A DNA stretch of 64,000 nt, taken from assembly GCF_900078335.1 (NCBI RefSeq), contig NZ_FKBR01000019.1, forward strand, positions 165,655 to 229,654, written 5' to 3'. Numbering within the stretch: position 1 is the first letter of the stretch; each line of letters opens with the position of its first letter. Made by a program: the position numbers and the translations under genes. Source of the DNA: Bordetella trematum (GTDB taxonomy: Bacteria > Pseudomonadota > Gammaproteobacteria > Burkholderiales > Burkholderiaceae_B). The notes under the pieces were generated by a model. It searched no databases. It worked only from the letters and a program-made list of their open reading frames with translations, and had not been told where the DNA came from. Shown here one piece after another: positions 57,199 to 64,000 of the stretch.

Positions 57199-57723
57199 AT
57201 GGCATTGATCACTGATGTCTTTGCTTTGCAGGTCGGGCCTGCAGAAATGATCCTGAGGGGATCGACGATCTATTGGGCGCTGTTTCTCCTGCTGCGGCTT
57301 GCCGGACGACGCGATCTTGGTTCACTCGGGGCGGCCGACTTGCTGGTCCTGGTATTGGTCGCCGATGCTGCCGGGAACGCGATGTCCGGCAGTTCGGACT
57401 CCTTGGGCGACGGCCTGATCGTGGTGACGACGATCGTGGCATGGAGTTGGTTGCTGGACCGGCTCTGTTACCGCTTTCCCGCCCTGCAGCGCTGGATCGA
57501 GCCGCGCCGGGTGTGCCTGGTGCGCGATGGCCGCATCGATGTCGCGGGCATGCGGCGTGAGCATGTCAGTCGGCAGGAATTGATGGAGCAGTTGCGCCTG
57601 AAGGGAATAGGCTCACTGAAAGGCGTCAGGCGCGCCTATATCGAATCAACAGGGGAAATCAGCGTCATTCCTTGCTCGGAGCCCGAGGCGCCGGGTGAGG
57701 ACTCCACGCGATCGGAGCCTTGA
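57199..57723 (+). CDS. DUF421 (YetF-like) membrane protein
   Basis: 174 residues from the ATG at 57199 with a perfect AAGGAGG ribosome-binding site 7 nt upstream. Three N-terminal membrane helices with LRLAGRRDLGSLGAADLLVLVLVADAAG-type motifs, then the cytoplasmic YetF C-terminal domain with the conserved Arg-Glu-hydrophobic pattern (REHVSRQELMEQLRLKGI, YIESTGEISVIP). Function of the family is unknown. Confidence 0.87.
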   Translation: MALITDVFALQVGPAEMILRGSTIYWALFLLLRLAGRRDLGSLGAADLLVLVLVADAAGNAMSGSSDSLGDGLIVVTTIVAWSWLLDRLCYRFPALQRWIEPRRVCLVRDGRIDVAGMRREHVSRQELMEQLRLKGIGSLKGVRRAYIESTGEISVIPCSEPEAPGEDSTRSEP

Positions 57724-57789
57724 GCGCGGTGCTGGCGCTGTGTTCCGGCACGCGGCGGTGTGGCGCCTGGGCGAAGGCGGCGGGCGTGA

Positions 57790-57870
57790 TCACCAGGGGG
57801 GGATCATGAGGATAAGCCCGATGATCACAATGGCGCCCGCCAGCCAATACAAGAATTTCCTGTTTCTCAA
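57790..57870 (-). CDS. 26-residue single-helix membrane peptide
   Basis: On the minus strand a perfect AAGGAGG is followed 5 nt later by TTG (57870), opening a 27-codon frame that ends in TGA at 57790. The peptide starts with a basic RNRK segment, then one hydrophobic stretch (FLYWLAGAIVIIGLILMI) and PPW. The combination of the strongest possible Shine-Dalgarno site and a textbook positive-inside membrane helix makes it likely to be real. No function can be assigned. Confidence 0.6.
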   Translation of the reverse strand: MRNRKFLYWLAGAIVIIGLILMIPPW

Positions 57871-58261
57871 TTGCGCCTCCTTGGATGAAACGATCCAGCA
57901 TGGACTCGTTGTAGCGTATCGGAGCCTGCGCTACGCCATGGCTTCTGATCATTCGCGGTATGCGCGGCCTGCCGCAGCCATTTCGTAGCGCCGATCAATA
58001 CCCACTCTATATCAGGACGACTTCTGATCGGTGTGCGTCGTGCTCCCAATTGTTAACGAGGATTGCCGGGCCGGACCGAGCTGCTTGCGACAGGTGGTCC
58101 GGATGGGGGAGCTGGTCTTTCCTGAGCAGTGCGCTTGTCCCGGGGTGATGGCCGGACCTCAGGGCGAAGGTTGCTAAGCGGCGAAAGCGTGCCGGTCGTG
58201 TTGCAGATTTCTCACAGGAAAGTGCCCGTGTGCCGCCTTGTTCCGGAAGGGGAGGACAGAG

Positions 58262-58799
58262 TCTCTACCGACGGCTGTTACAAGGTTCTTACGGAATTAA
58301 ATAGAAACAAGCAGAAATTAAATTCCATAAATTGCTTGAAGTTACCGATGCATTTGTCGGGGATGTGAAACTATCTGACGGCATATGCAATATCGTATTG
58401 CAATGCAACATCGTCGGCAGATTAAAAAACATCCGGTTTCATTATTCAATTTTTGAAATTAGTACCTGATTTAATCGAGTTTTACTGCTTGCATGGCGCG
58501 AGGCCTTGATTTTCGAATTTCCAGGTGCTGATTAGGGCGGTGCCTGTGGCACGGGCGCCCCGAAGTAACGGTTTCAATGCAGGCCGATGTCGCCCGCTGA
58601 AAATGCAGAGCTGACGATATTGATCGTCTCAGTCAAGATCTGCGTTGATATGCAAGCATCTGTTTTATATTGGTTATTTTTGTTTATTAATGCGCCCGTC
58701 AATATAACACTGATATAAAAGTGGTTATTTACGGGTGGGTGTCTCAAGTAGGTTCCGGGTTTGGAAGCGTGCCTGCCGGGCACCGGAAATAGAATTTGT
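58262..58799. other. AT-rich gene-poor segment
   Basis: Base composition is clearly more AT-rich than anywhere else in the window. It contains an inverted repeat GCAATATCGTATTGC (58387-58401), a longer pairing of GGAATT with AATTCC (near 58294-58328), and no credible gene; a short minus-strand frame (58574-58783) has no ribosome-binding site. The preceding 57871-58261 also holds no gene I can support. It may be a regulatory region for the downstream kinase or foreign DNA silenced by a nucleoid protein. Confidence 0.55.
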
Positions 58800-59219
58800 A
58801 TGAAAAATAAAATATTGCTTGTTTACGGTGGAGTTTATTCATCTGGATTAAGCTCGGCGGATGGTTGTGAGACATTTAAGTTAAATAGAGTGGCAAATTG
58901 TGTTGGCGCCCTGAGGCTTGTGTATTATCTGTATCAACTGTGTTTTTCGTTGCATGTGCCAGCGGTGGTCATTGCATGTTGCGGAACTCCTGTAAGCCAT
59001 GCGTCCGGACAACCCTGTCTGAGAACGATCGACTATATGCAGAAAGTCTTGCAAGGCTATTTTCCGCGTCTGAGGGGCGGGCGAAAGCGGAAGGATCGGG
59101 ATAACTGGCCCGAACTAATGCATGTCTACTTTGCCGCGCAATTGCGCTGCGGGGAGCCGATGGCGCCGTCAGAGAAAATAAAGCAGCCTTCGGCGGTTTG
59201 TTTTCAACTGGCACCTTAA
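58800..59219 (+). CDS. Hypothetical protein, doubtful
   Basis: A 139-residue frame from the ATG at 58800 (MKNKILLVYGG). Its first third is AT-rich and its last third GC-rich, with no recognisable motif, several cysteines and only a weak ribosome-binding site. It may be real, or an accident of a low-GC patch. Confidence 0.2.
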   Translation: MKNKILLVYGGVYSSGLSSADGCETFKLNRVANCVGALRLVYYLYQLCFSLHVPAVVIACCGTPVSHASGQPCLRTIDYMQKVLQGYFPRLRGGRKRKDRDNWPELMHVYFAAQLRCGEPMAPSEKIKQPSAVCFQLAP

Positions 59220-59332
59220 AGCGCCAATCAAAACTTTGACGAATGTTTCCTGCGTGCAGCAGTGACTGCCGCGGGGGCCTGTGCGTGGATATTGCCACGC
59301 GAGATAAGTTGAAGCGCAGATGGAGGAACGCC

Positions 59333-61615
59333 TTGCGGGACGATATGTTGATCCGTTTGCGGCGCTATCAGCATCTGTTGCTGGTGGGTGGCGGCGCGCT
59401 GATCACGATGTTTGTGGTGTTGGCCTGTGTCCTGCAGATATGGACAACGGTTAGCAGCTATGTCGCAGCGACCAGGGATGAGATGACGGCTTCGGCGCAT
59501 CGCGCCGAGGATGGGATTCTGCGCCTGGCCGTTGCCATGCGCGGCGACGTGCGCAGTATTGCCAGCAGCTGGGCGGTATTGGCCGCAGAACAGCAGATGA
59601 CGGGCGCGCCGATAGACCGGGATCTGGCCGAGGCGGTCGCCAGCGTACGCAGCGCAACCGAGCTGTCGGTGTATCTGCTGGATGGCGACTTGCGACCTAT
59701 CGTGGTGTCGACGGCCCTGGGCCAAGGTTTGCGCTGGAACGACGTGGCGATGCCGGATCGTGCCCAGGCGGCGCGCGCATTGCGCGACAGCGTCGTGCCC
59801 TATCTGCCGGCGCCTGAGGATATTCCTTTCATGCTGGGGGGGCCGCCGATCGCGTGGGTCATCCCTCATACCAGCCCGGTCACCGGGCAGCGTGTCATCA
59901 GCGCGATTACCACGGTGACAGGATTCGAGGGGCGGGTGCTGGGCACCCTGGTGTTCGAGCTTCCCTTGAGCACCTTGGCGGCCACGGTGGCCTGGGATGC
60001 CAAACGCGGCCAGTATCTGGTCCTGAGTCCGGATGGCGAGCTGGTCTTGCCCAGCATGGGCAACGAGCATCCCGATACGCTGGCGCTGGCGCACGTCGCG
60101 CAGGGTAATGGCCTGGGCCTGGGCAGGGAGCGTCAGAGCGTTTATGCGGACGGCTATCTGCTGTCGAGCTGGATGCTCGAACCCACGCCCTGGCGTCTGG
60201 TCTACGCGCTGTCGCGACAGGATATCGTGGCGGGCGTGGCGGCGCCGGCCGTGGCCTCGATACTCACCGGGGTGCTGATCATCGCAGTGGCGTGGTTGTT
60301 GCTGATGATGCTCAAGCGCAAGGTCTTCCTGCCGGCAGTGGCGCAATCGCAACTGGTGTTTGAAAGCGAACAGCTGAGCCGCGCGCTGGTCGACACGGCG
60401 CCGGTCGGGCTGGGGCTGATTGCAATCAATACAGGCCAGCCCTTATTGCGCAGCACCGCGATGGAAGAGGTCGAAGCACGAGCGCTGGTGCCGGGCGGAA
60501 ATCTGTCGGCCGAACTCTGCGCGCAGTTCCTGCACCACGAGATGCGCGCGGGGCAGGATACGGAGGCCGCACTCAATCTGGAGCTGAGCCTGGCCACGCG
60601 CGCCGGCCCGCCCATGGATCTGTCGGTCAGCCTGGCGCGGGCCCGCTACAAGGGCGAGGACGTACTGGTCGCGGCGTTCACCGACGTGACGGCGCAAAAG
60701 CAGGTCGAGCGCGCGCTGCACGAGGCCAGGCAGGCGGCGGATTCCGCCAATGCCGCCAAGTCGGCGTTTCTGGCGGCCATGAGTCATGAGATCCGTACCC
60801 CGCTCAATGCCATCCAGGGCAATCTTGAGCTGCTGTCTCATTCCACGCTGGATCCGGTGCAACGGGATCGGCTGGCCACCATACGCAGTGCTTCGGAAGA
60901 CCTCTTGAGCACCGTGAGCGACGTGCTCGATTTCTCTAAGATCGAGGCCGGCGAGTTGCATCTGGAACAGGTGGTCTTTGATGTTCATGAGGTGGCGGCA
61001 CGCTCCCTGATCATGTTTGCGCCGCTGGCCAAAGCCAAGGGGCTGGTGCTGGAGGGCGAGTTCGGCTGGCGGCCGGCCCAGCCCATGCGTGGCGATCCGA
61101 CGCGCCTGGCGCAGGTTCTGAACAACCTCTTGTCCAATGCCCTGAAGTTCACCGCCAATGGCAAGGTAACGCTGCGCCTGGCGCTGGAGGCGGCCAGCCG
61201 GCAGCTGGTGGTGTCGGTCGAGGATACCGGCATCGGCTTGTCTCCCGAGCAGATCGCCGGCCTGTTCCGTGCCTTCAGCCAGGCAGACGCCACGATCAAT
61301 CGCCGTTTCGGCGGCACCGGATTGGGCCTGGCCCTGTGCGCCCGCCTCACGCGCGCCATGGGCGGGCATATCTCGGTGACCAGCGAGCCGGGCCGGGGCA
61401 GCTGCTTCACCCTGCGCCTGGGGTTGGGAGAAGGGGTGCCCACCGGCACCATGCCGATCTTCGCCGGCGAGCAGATCGTGCTCGTGGCCGAGCAGGGCGG
61501 CGCCTATGTGGCGCGCGCTGTCGGCCTGGGGCTTGCGCCCGCAGGTATTCAGCGATGCCTCGCAAGTCAGCGCCGATACGCTGGAGGCCGCGGCGGCCAC
61601 CATTTTCTGGGGTGA
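59333..61615 (+). CDS. RcsC-like hybrid sensor kinase, N-terminal part (frameshifted)
   Basis: Start chosen at TTG 59333, with GGAGG 6 nt upstream; an ATG lies at 59345. Membrane helix ~residues 17-42, a periplasmic sensor of ~270 residues, second helix ~320-345, then a PAS-like segment, a dimerisation domain with phosphoacceptor H485 in MSHEIRTPLNAI, and a full HATPase (NNLLSNALKFT, DTGIGLS, GGTGLGLAL). The frame then enters a pseudo-receiver but shifts after about residue 727 and ends at 61615. The rest of the protein (pseudo-receiver end, receiver, HPt) is encoded in the +1 frame at 61506-62558. The two pieces make one ~1075-residue RcsC-like hybrid kinase. Confidence 0.82.
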   Translation: MRDDMLIRLRRYQHLLLVGGGALITMFVVLACVLQIWTTVSSYVAATRDEMTASAHRAEDGILRLAVAMRGDVRSIASSWAVLAAEQQMTGAPIDRDLAEAVASVRSATELSVYLLDGDLRPIVVSTALGQGLRWNDVAMPDRAQAARALRDSVVPYLPAPEDIPFMLGGPPIAWVIPHTSPVTGQRVISAITTVTGFEGRVLGTLVFELPLSTLAATVAWDAKRGQYLVLSPDGELVLPSMGNEHPDTLALAHVAQGNGLGLGRERQSVYADGYLLSSWMLEPTPWRLVYALSRQDIVAGVAAPAVASILTGVLIIAVAWLLLMMLKRKVFLPAVAQSQLVFESEQLSRALVDTAPVGLGLIAINTGQPLLRSTAMEEVEARALVPGGNLSAELCAQFLHHEMRAGQDTEAALNLELSLATRAGPPMDLSVSLARARYKGEDVLVAAFTDVTAQKQVERALHEARQAADSANAAKSAFLAAMSHEIRTPLNAIQGNLELLSHSTLDPVQRDRLATIRSASEDLLSTVSDVLDFSKIEAGELHLEQVVFDVHEVAARSLIMFAPLAKAKGLVLEGEFGWRPAQPMRGDPTRLAQVLNNLLSNALKFTANGKVTLRLALEAASRQLVVSVEDTGIGLSPEQIAGLFRAFSQADATINRRFGGTGLGLALCARLTRAMGGHISVTSEPGRGSCFTLRLGLGEGVPTGTMPIFAGEQIVLVAEQGGAYVARAVGLGLAPAGIQRCLASQRRYAGGRGGHHFLG

Positions 61616-62558
61616 ACGCGAAGCCAGCCAGACCGAGCACGAGAACCGGCTGGTGGAAGATTCCAAATGGGTCATCGATTGCGCCGCCGAGGGGCCGAGC
61701 CGTCCGGTCGCGGTGGGCCGTCTGATCAGCATTTCCATCTTTGGCCTGCGCGGGCTGATGCTGTCGCTGGAGTTCGCCCTGCAGCGCCGGGAGCTCGCCA
61801 TGCAGGCCCGTCCGCGCTATCGCCTGGGGCAGGCCCTGAAGGTGCTGGTGGTCGAGGACCATCCCGTGACGCGCCGTTTGCTGGAAGAGCAGCTGACCCT
61901 GCTGGGTTGCCAGGTCCACGCTGTCCCGGATGGGCAACAGGCCTTGCAGCAACTGGAGCGCGAAGGCTGCGAGGTTTTCATGACCGACCTCTCCATGCCG
62001 GGCATGGACGGGTATGAACTGGTGCGCCGGGTGCGTCAGCAGCATCCCTGGCTGCCGATCCTGGTCGTGACGGCGGATGTCACCCCCCAGCAGACACGCA
62101 GATTTGCCCACGATACCCGCATCAAGGTACTGGGCAAGCCATTGGCGCTGGAGGCGCTGGGGCGTGCCCTGTCGCAGATCTCGGGGGTGCAGCCCGTGGT
62201 GGGAGAGCCGCAGCTCAGCGATGACCTGCTGGGCGGAAAGCCCTTGCCCGAAGAGCTCCGGCAGACTTTTCAGACGGCCAATGAGGCGAGTCTGGAAGCG
62301 ATGCGCGAGGCCTGGGAGAAGAATGATGTGCCGCGCCTGCTGGCCGAGCTGCATGCCTTGCGCGGTGCGCTCAATGTTTTCGGCATGGAGTGGCTGGCCA
62401 AGCAAAGTGCCGAACTCTCGCAAGCCCTGAAACAGGGGGATATGCAAAGCCATCAAACCCGTTTCGCCCGTTTCTGCTTCGATCTGCAGCGGACCTTCTC
62501 GGTGCAGTCAGCACCCGAGGCGCGCGCAGACAGGCCAGGGAGGGCGGCCGTGGGATGA
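61506..62558 (+). CDS. RcsC-like hybrid sensor kinase, C-terminal part in +1 frame (receiver and HPt)
   Basis: This frame continues the kinase after a frameshift at the GCGCGCGC tract (61511-61518). Restoring one GC dinucleotide, or removing one G, joins YVAR to ALSAWGLRPQVF. It encodes the end of the pseudo-receiver, a true receiver with acidic VVEDHPVTRRLL and phosphoacceptor D161 in MTDLSMPGMDG, the conserved Thr and Lys (VVTAD, LGKPLAL), and an HPt domain with the H283 site in LHALRGALNVFG. No independent ribosome-binding site precedes the apparent ATG at 61506, so it is probably not translated on its own. Confidence 0.82.
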   Translation: MWRALSAWGLRPQVFSDASQVSADTLEAAAATIFWGEREASQTEHENRLVEDSKWVIDCAAEGPSRPVAVGRLISISIFGLRGLMLSLEFALQRRELAMQARPRYRLGQALKVLVVEDHPVTRRLLEEQLTLLGCQVHAVPDGQQALQQLEREGCEVFMTDLSMPGMDGYELVRRVRQQHPWLPILVVTADVTPQQTRRFAHDTRIKVLGKPLALEALGRALSQISGVQPVVGEPQLSDDLLGGKPLPEELRQTFQTANEASLEAMREAWEKNDVPRLLAELHALRGALNVFGMEWLAKQSAELSQALKQGDMQSHQTRFARFCFDLQRTFSVQSAPEARADRPGRAAVG

Positions 62559-62582
62559 GCTGCCGAGACGGTGTGCTGAGGT

Positions 62583-62596
62583 TTGGCATAGATCAA
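62583..62596. promoter_or_regulatory. Possible FNR/ANR-type box upstream of the RcsB-like gene
   Basis: TTGGCATAGATCAA has the spacing of the TTGAT-N4-ATCAA consensus, with a perfect right half and 3 of 5 matches in the left. It lies 124-137 nt before the RcsB-like start codon. Weak evidence. Confidence 0.25.
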
Positions 62597-62719
62597 GCCA
62601 GGGCTCAGACACGAACTAGTACGAGATACATGCCCGTTGGCATGGCCTACAGTAAACCAGGGCCGGGTTCCAGATTCGAACAATCCTGGCTTGCATTTCA
62701 GACGCGATAGGGGGGCTGC

Positions 62720-63400
62720 GTGACAATCAACTTGATACTTGCCGATGATCATCCTGCTTTGCTGAGCGGCATGGAGCTCGGGCTGTCAGAGGTGCCGGGC
62801 TTGCGTGTTGTCGGCAAGGCCAGGAATTCCACCGAGCTGCTCGCCCTGCTTGCAACCCAGCAGTGCGATATTCTCTTCAGCGACTACAGCATGCCTGGCG
62901 GTAGCTTTGGCGATGGCATGGGGATGCTGTCTTATGTGCGCCGGCGCTACCCGAAGATCAAGATCATCGTCTTTACCGTGATCGACAACGATGCCATCGT
63001 GTTCGAAATGATGCGCCTGGGTGTGAAGTCGGTGCTCAATAAGAGCGAAAGCATGCGGCAGGTGGTCGCCGCGATCCAGGCCGTGCATACCGGCGGCGTC
63101 TATGCGCCGCCGTTGCTGGCCCGCGAGGCCCAGGCGCATGCGGAAAGCAATGGCCTGCCGGCGCTTTCGCGCCGCGAAGTCGAGGTGCTGCGGCTGTATG
63201 TCAGCGGCGCTTCGGTCACGCAGATCGCCCGCCAGCTCAACCGCACCAAGCAGACGGTCAGCACGCAGAAGTCCAGCGCCATGCAGAAGCTGGGCCTGCA
63301 GCGCGATGTCGATCTATTCCGTTTCGCCTACCAGAACGGGATGGTGCAGGGCAGCGATGCCCTGGCCGTGCGCGGTTCTGCCGCATGTGTCTTGAACTGA
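62720..63400 (+). CDS. RcsB-like LuxR-family response regulator
   Basis: 226 residues, GTG start with an AGGGGGG ribosome-binding site. Receiver domain with D9-D10 acidic pair and phosphoacceptor D55 in FSDYSMPGG, and a C-terminal LuxR helix-turn-helix (~150-212: LSRREVEVLRLYVSGASVTQI, RTKQTVSTQKSSAMQKLGL). The SMPGG-x-GDGM extension after the Asp and the Q-K-SAM-KLG recognition helix match RcsB rather than NarL. It follows the RcsC-like kinase by 161 nt and is probably its partner; the HPt is fused to the kinase, so no RcsD is needed. Confidence 0.9.
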   Translation: MTINLILADDHPALLSGMELGLSEVPGLRVVGKARNSTELLALLATQQCDILFSDYSMPGGSFGDGMGMLSYVRRRYPKIKIIVFTVIDNDAIVFEMMRLGVKSVLNKSESMRQVVAAIQAVHTGGVYAPPLLAREAQAHAESNGLPALSRREVEVLRLYVSGASVTQIARQLNRTKQTVSTQKSSAMQKLGLQRDVDLFRFAYQNGMVQGSDALAVRGSAACVLN

Positions 63401-63433
63401 CTTCGCGGGCACAGCCCGAGAGGATACCGAAGC

Positions 63434-64000
63434 ATGAGTGACATCAAGCAAATCGGGCAGCGGGAGGCTGGGCTGCCCAAGGTGTTCGGACGGCATCAGA
63501 TGGCCATGGTCGCGGTGGGCGCGATCATCAGTTATGGCCTGATGACGGGGGCCGGATTCCCATTGAGCCTGGCCGGACCGGGGGTGGTGGTCAGCTATCT
63601 TGCCGCCAGTGTGGTGGTGCTGCTGATGGCCTATTGTCTTGCGGAGATGGCGGCCCGGCATCCCATGCCCGGAGCGTTCGGATCCTATGCCGAAGCCTAT
63701 CTGGGCGCGGGTAGCGGGTTCGTCGTGCGCAGCGCCTATGTCGTCGGCCTGCTGTGCATCATCGGCACGGAAATGGAACTGTTGGGCAGCGCCCTGACGC
63801 CCATGCTGCCGGGGCTGTCTGCGACGCTCCTGTCTGTCCTTGGCCTGATCGCGATCATGGGCGTGAATCTGCTGCCTGCGCAGTGGTTCGCGCGCCTGGA
63901 GTTTTCGCTATCGGCGGTGAAGGTCGCCGCCCTGCTTTTTTTCGTGGGCTGCGCCTGGCGTGTTTTTTTCCAGAGCGAGGCAACCTTGCCTGCGCCGCAG
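63434..64000 (+). CDS. APC-family amino-acid permease, N-terminal part (3' end outside window)
   Basis: The frame opens at ATG 63434 and stays open to the window edge (189 codons). About five membrane helices are visible, with GAIISYGLMTGAGF in the first and AEMAARHPMPGAFGSYAEAYLG after the second, the APC-superfamily pattern. Basic or aromatic amino acids, or GABA, are typical substrates; I cannot choose. It begins 33 nt after the RcsB-like gene and may be under its control. Confidence 0.82.
   Translation, partial: MSDIKQIGQREAGLPKVFGRHQMAMVAVGAIISYGLMTGAGFPLSLAGPGVVVSYLAASVVVLLMAYCLAEMAARHPMPGAFGSYAEAYLGAGSGFVVRSAYVVGLLCIIGTEMELLGSALTPMLPGLSATLLSVLGLIAIMGVNLLPAQWFARLEFSLSAVKVAALLFFVGCAWRVFFQSEATLPAPQ

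Noticed and set aside
58574-58783. Short minus-strand frame in the AT-rich segment
   Set aside because: No ribosome-binding site, no recognisable motif, and composition explained by the low-GC patch.
59333-63400. Reading the kinase/regulator pair as BvgS/BvgA
   Set aside because: The sensor lacks the tandem Venus-flytrap domains of BvgS, and the regulator has RcsB-specific rather than BvgA features.

Overview
The window is a GC-rich chromosomal stretch, dense in genes, from a betaproteobacterium. The gene set fits family Alcaligenaceae, most likely Bordetella or a close relative: an LPS-type glycan cluster built around UDP-GalNAcA synthesis, the TPR protein-lolB-ispE-tRNA-Gln-prs-rplY-pth-ychF housekeeping run, AraC plus siderophore receptor with Fur boxes, and coq7, hmgA/fahA and thyA/folA neighbours. 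No plasmid, phage, insertion sequence or CRISPR signature is visible. The genus is inferred from gene content only.

Layout. 1-2.2 kb: C-terminal part of a large surface protein made of 90-residue Ig-like repeats. 2.2-5.8 kb: two tandem DUF945 (YdgA-like) paralogues; the first carries an extra YbjN-like C-terminal domain. 5.9-10.3 kb: a beta-alanine/malonate-semialdehyde catabolic pair (mmsA, omega-amino acid:pyruvate aminotransferase) divergent from a MocR-type regulator. 10.3-13.0 kb: folA-thyA, an OsmC protein and coq7. 13.0-13.85 kb: an intergenic region with a convincing unannotated small RNA (promoter, structured body with an anti-Shine-Dalgarno loop, terminator). 13.85-25.2 kb: a nine-gene glycan operon (WecA/WbpL-like transferase, WbpO/TviB and WbpP/TviC, MurJ-like flippase, AsnB-type amidotransferase, four GT4 glycosyltransferases), faced by pgi and algC, which supply sugar phosphates.

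28.3-35.4 kb: an orphan fragment of the biotin-carboxylase fold, a GlcD-type FAD dehydrogenase with a two-component pair directly downstream, a FadR-type regulator and an LTA-synthase-like phosphotransferase. 35.4-45.6 kb: a heme/transferrin-type TonB receptor, fahA-hmgA with a divergent LysR regulator, an operon of metallo-beta-lactamase-fold protein, class A flavin monooxygenase and DUF2783, then mutM. 45.6-53.5 kb: the housekeeping block, with a near-consensus tRNA-Gln promoter buried inside ispE.

53.6-57.7 kb: a siderophore receptor and its AraC regulator, each preceded by a Fur box, then a DUF421 membrane protein. 57.7-59.3 kb: a gene-poor stretch, partly strikingly AT-rich, holding a previously overlooked 26-residue membrane-peptide gene. 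59.3-64 kb: an RcsC-like hybrid kinase (with HPt) broken by a frameshift in its pseudo-receiver region, an RcsB-like response regulator, and the start of an amino-acid permease.

Functional links: mmsA and the aminotransferase take beta-alanine to acetyl-CoA under MocR control; wbpP, wbpO and asnB would make and amidate a galactosaminuronate sugar that the glycosyltransferases assemble into surface polysaccharide; hmgA/fahA finish tyrosine breakdown; the two TonB receptors serve iron uptake; the Rcs-like relay probably controls envelope or permease genes. The candidates most likely to be undescribed are the small RNA at 13.3 kb, the degenerate biotin-carboxylase-like protein at 28.4 kb, the DUF945-YbjN fusion, the 26-aa peptide, and the metallo-beta-lactamase-fold/flavoprotein/DUF2783 operon.
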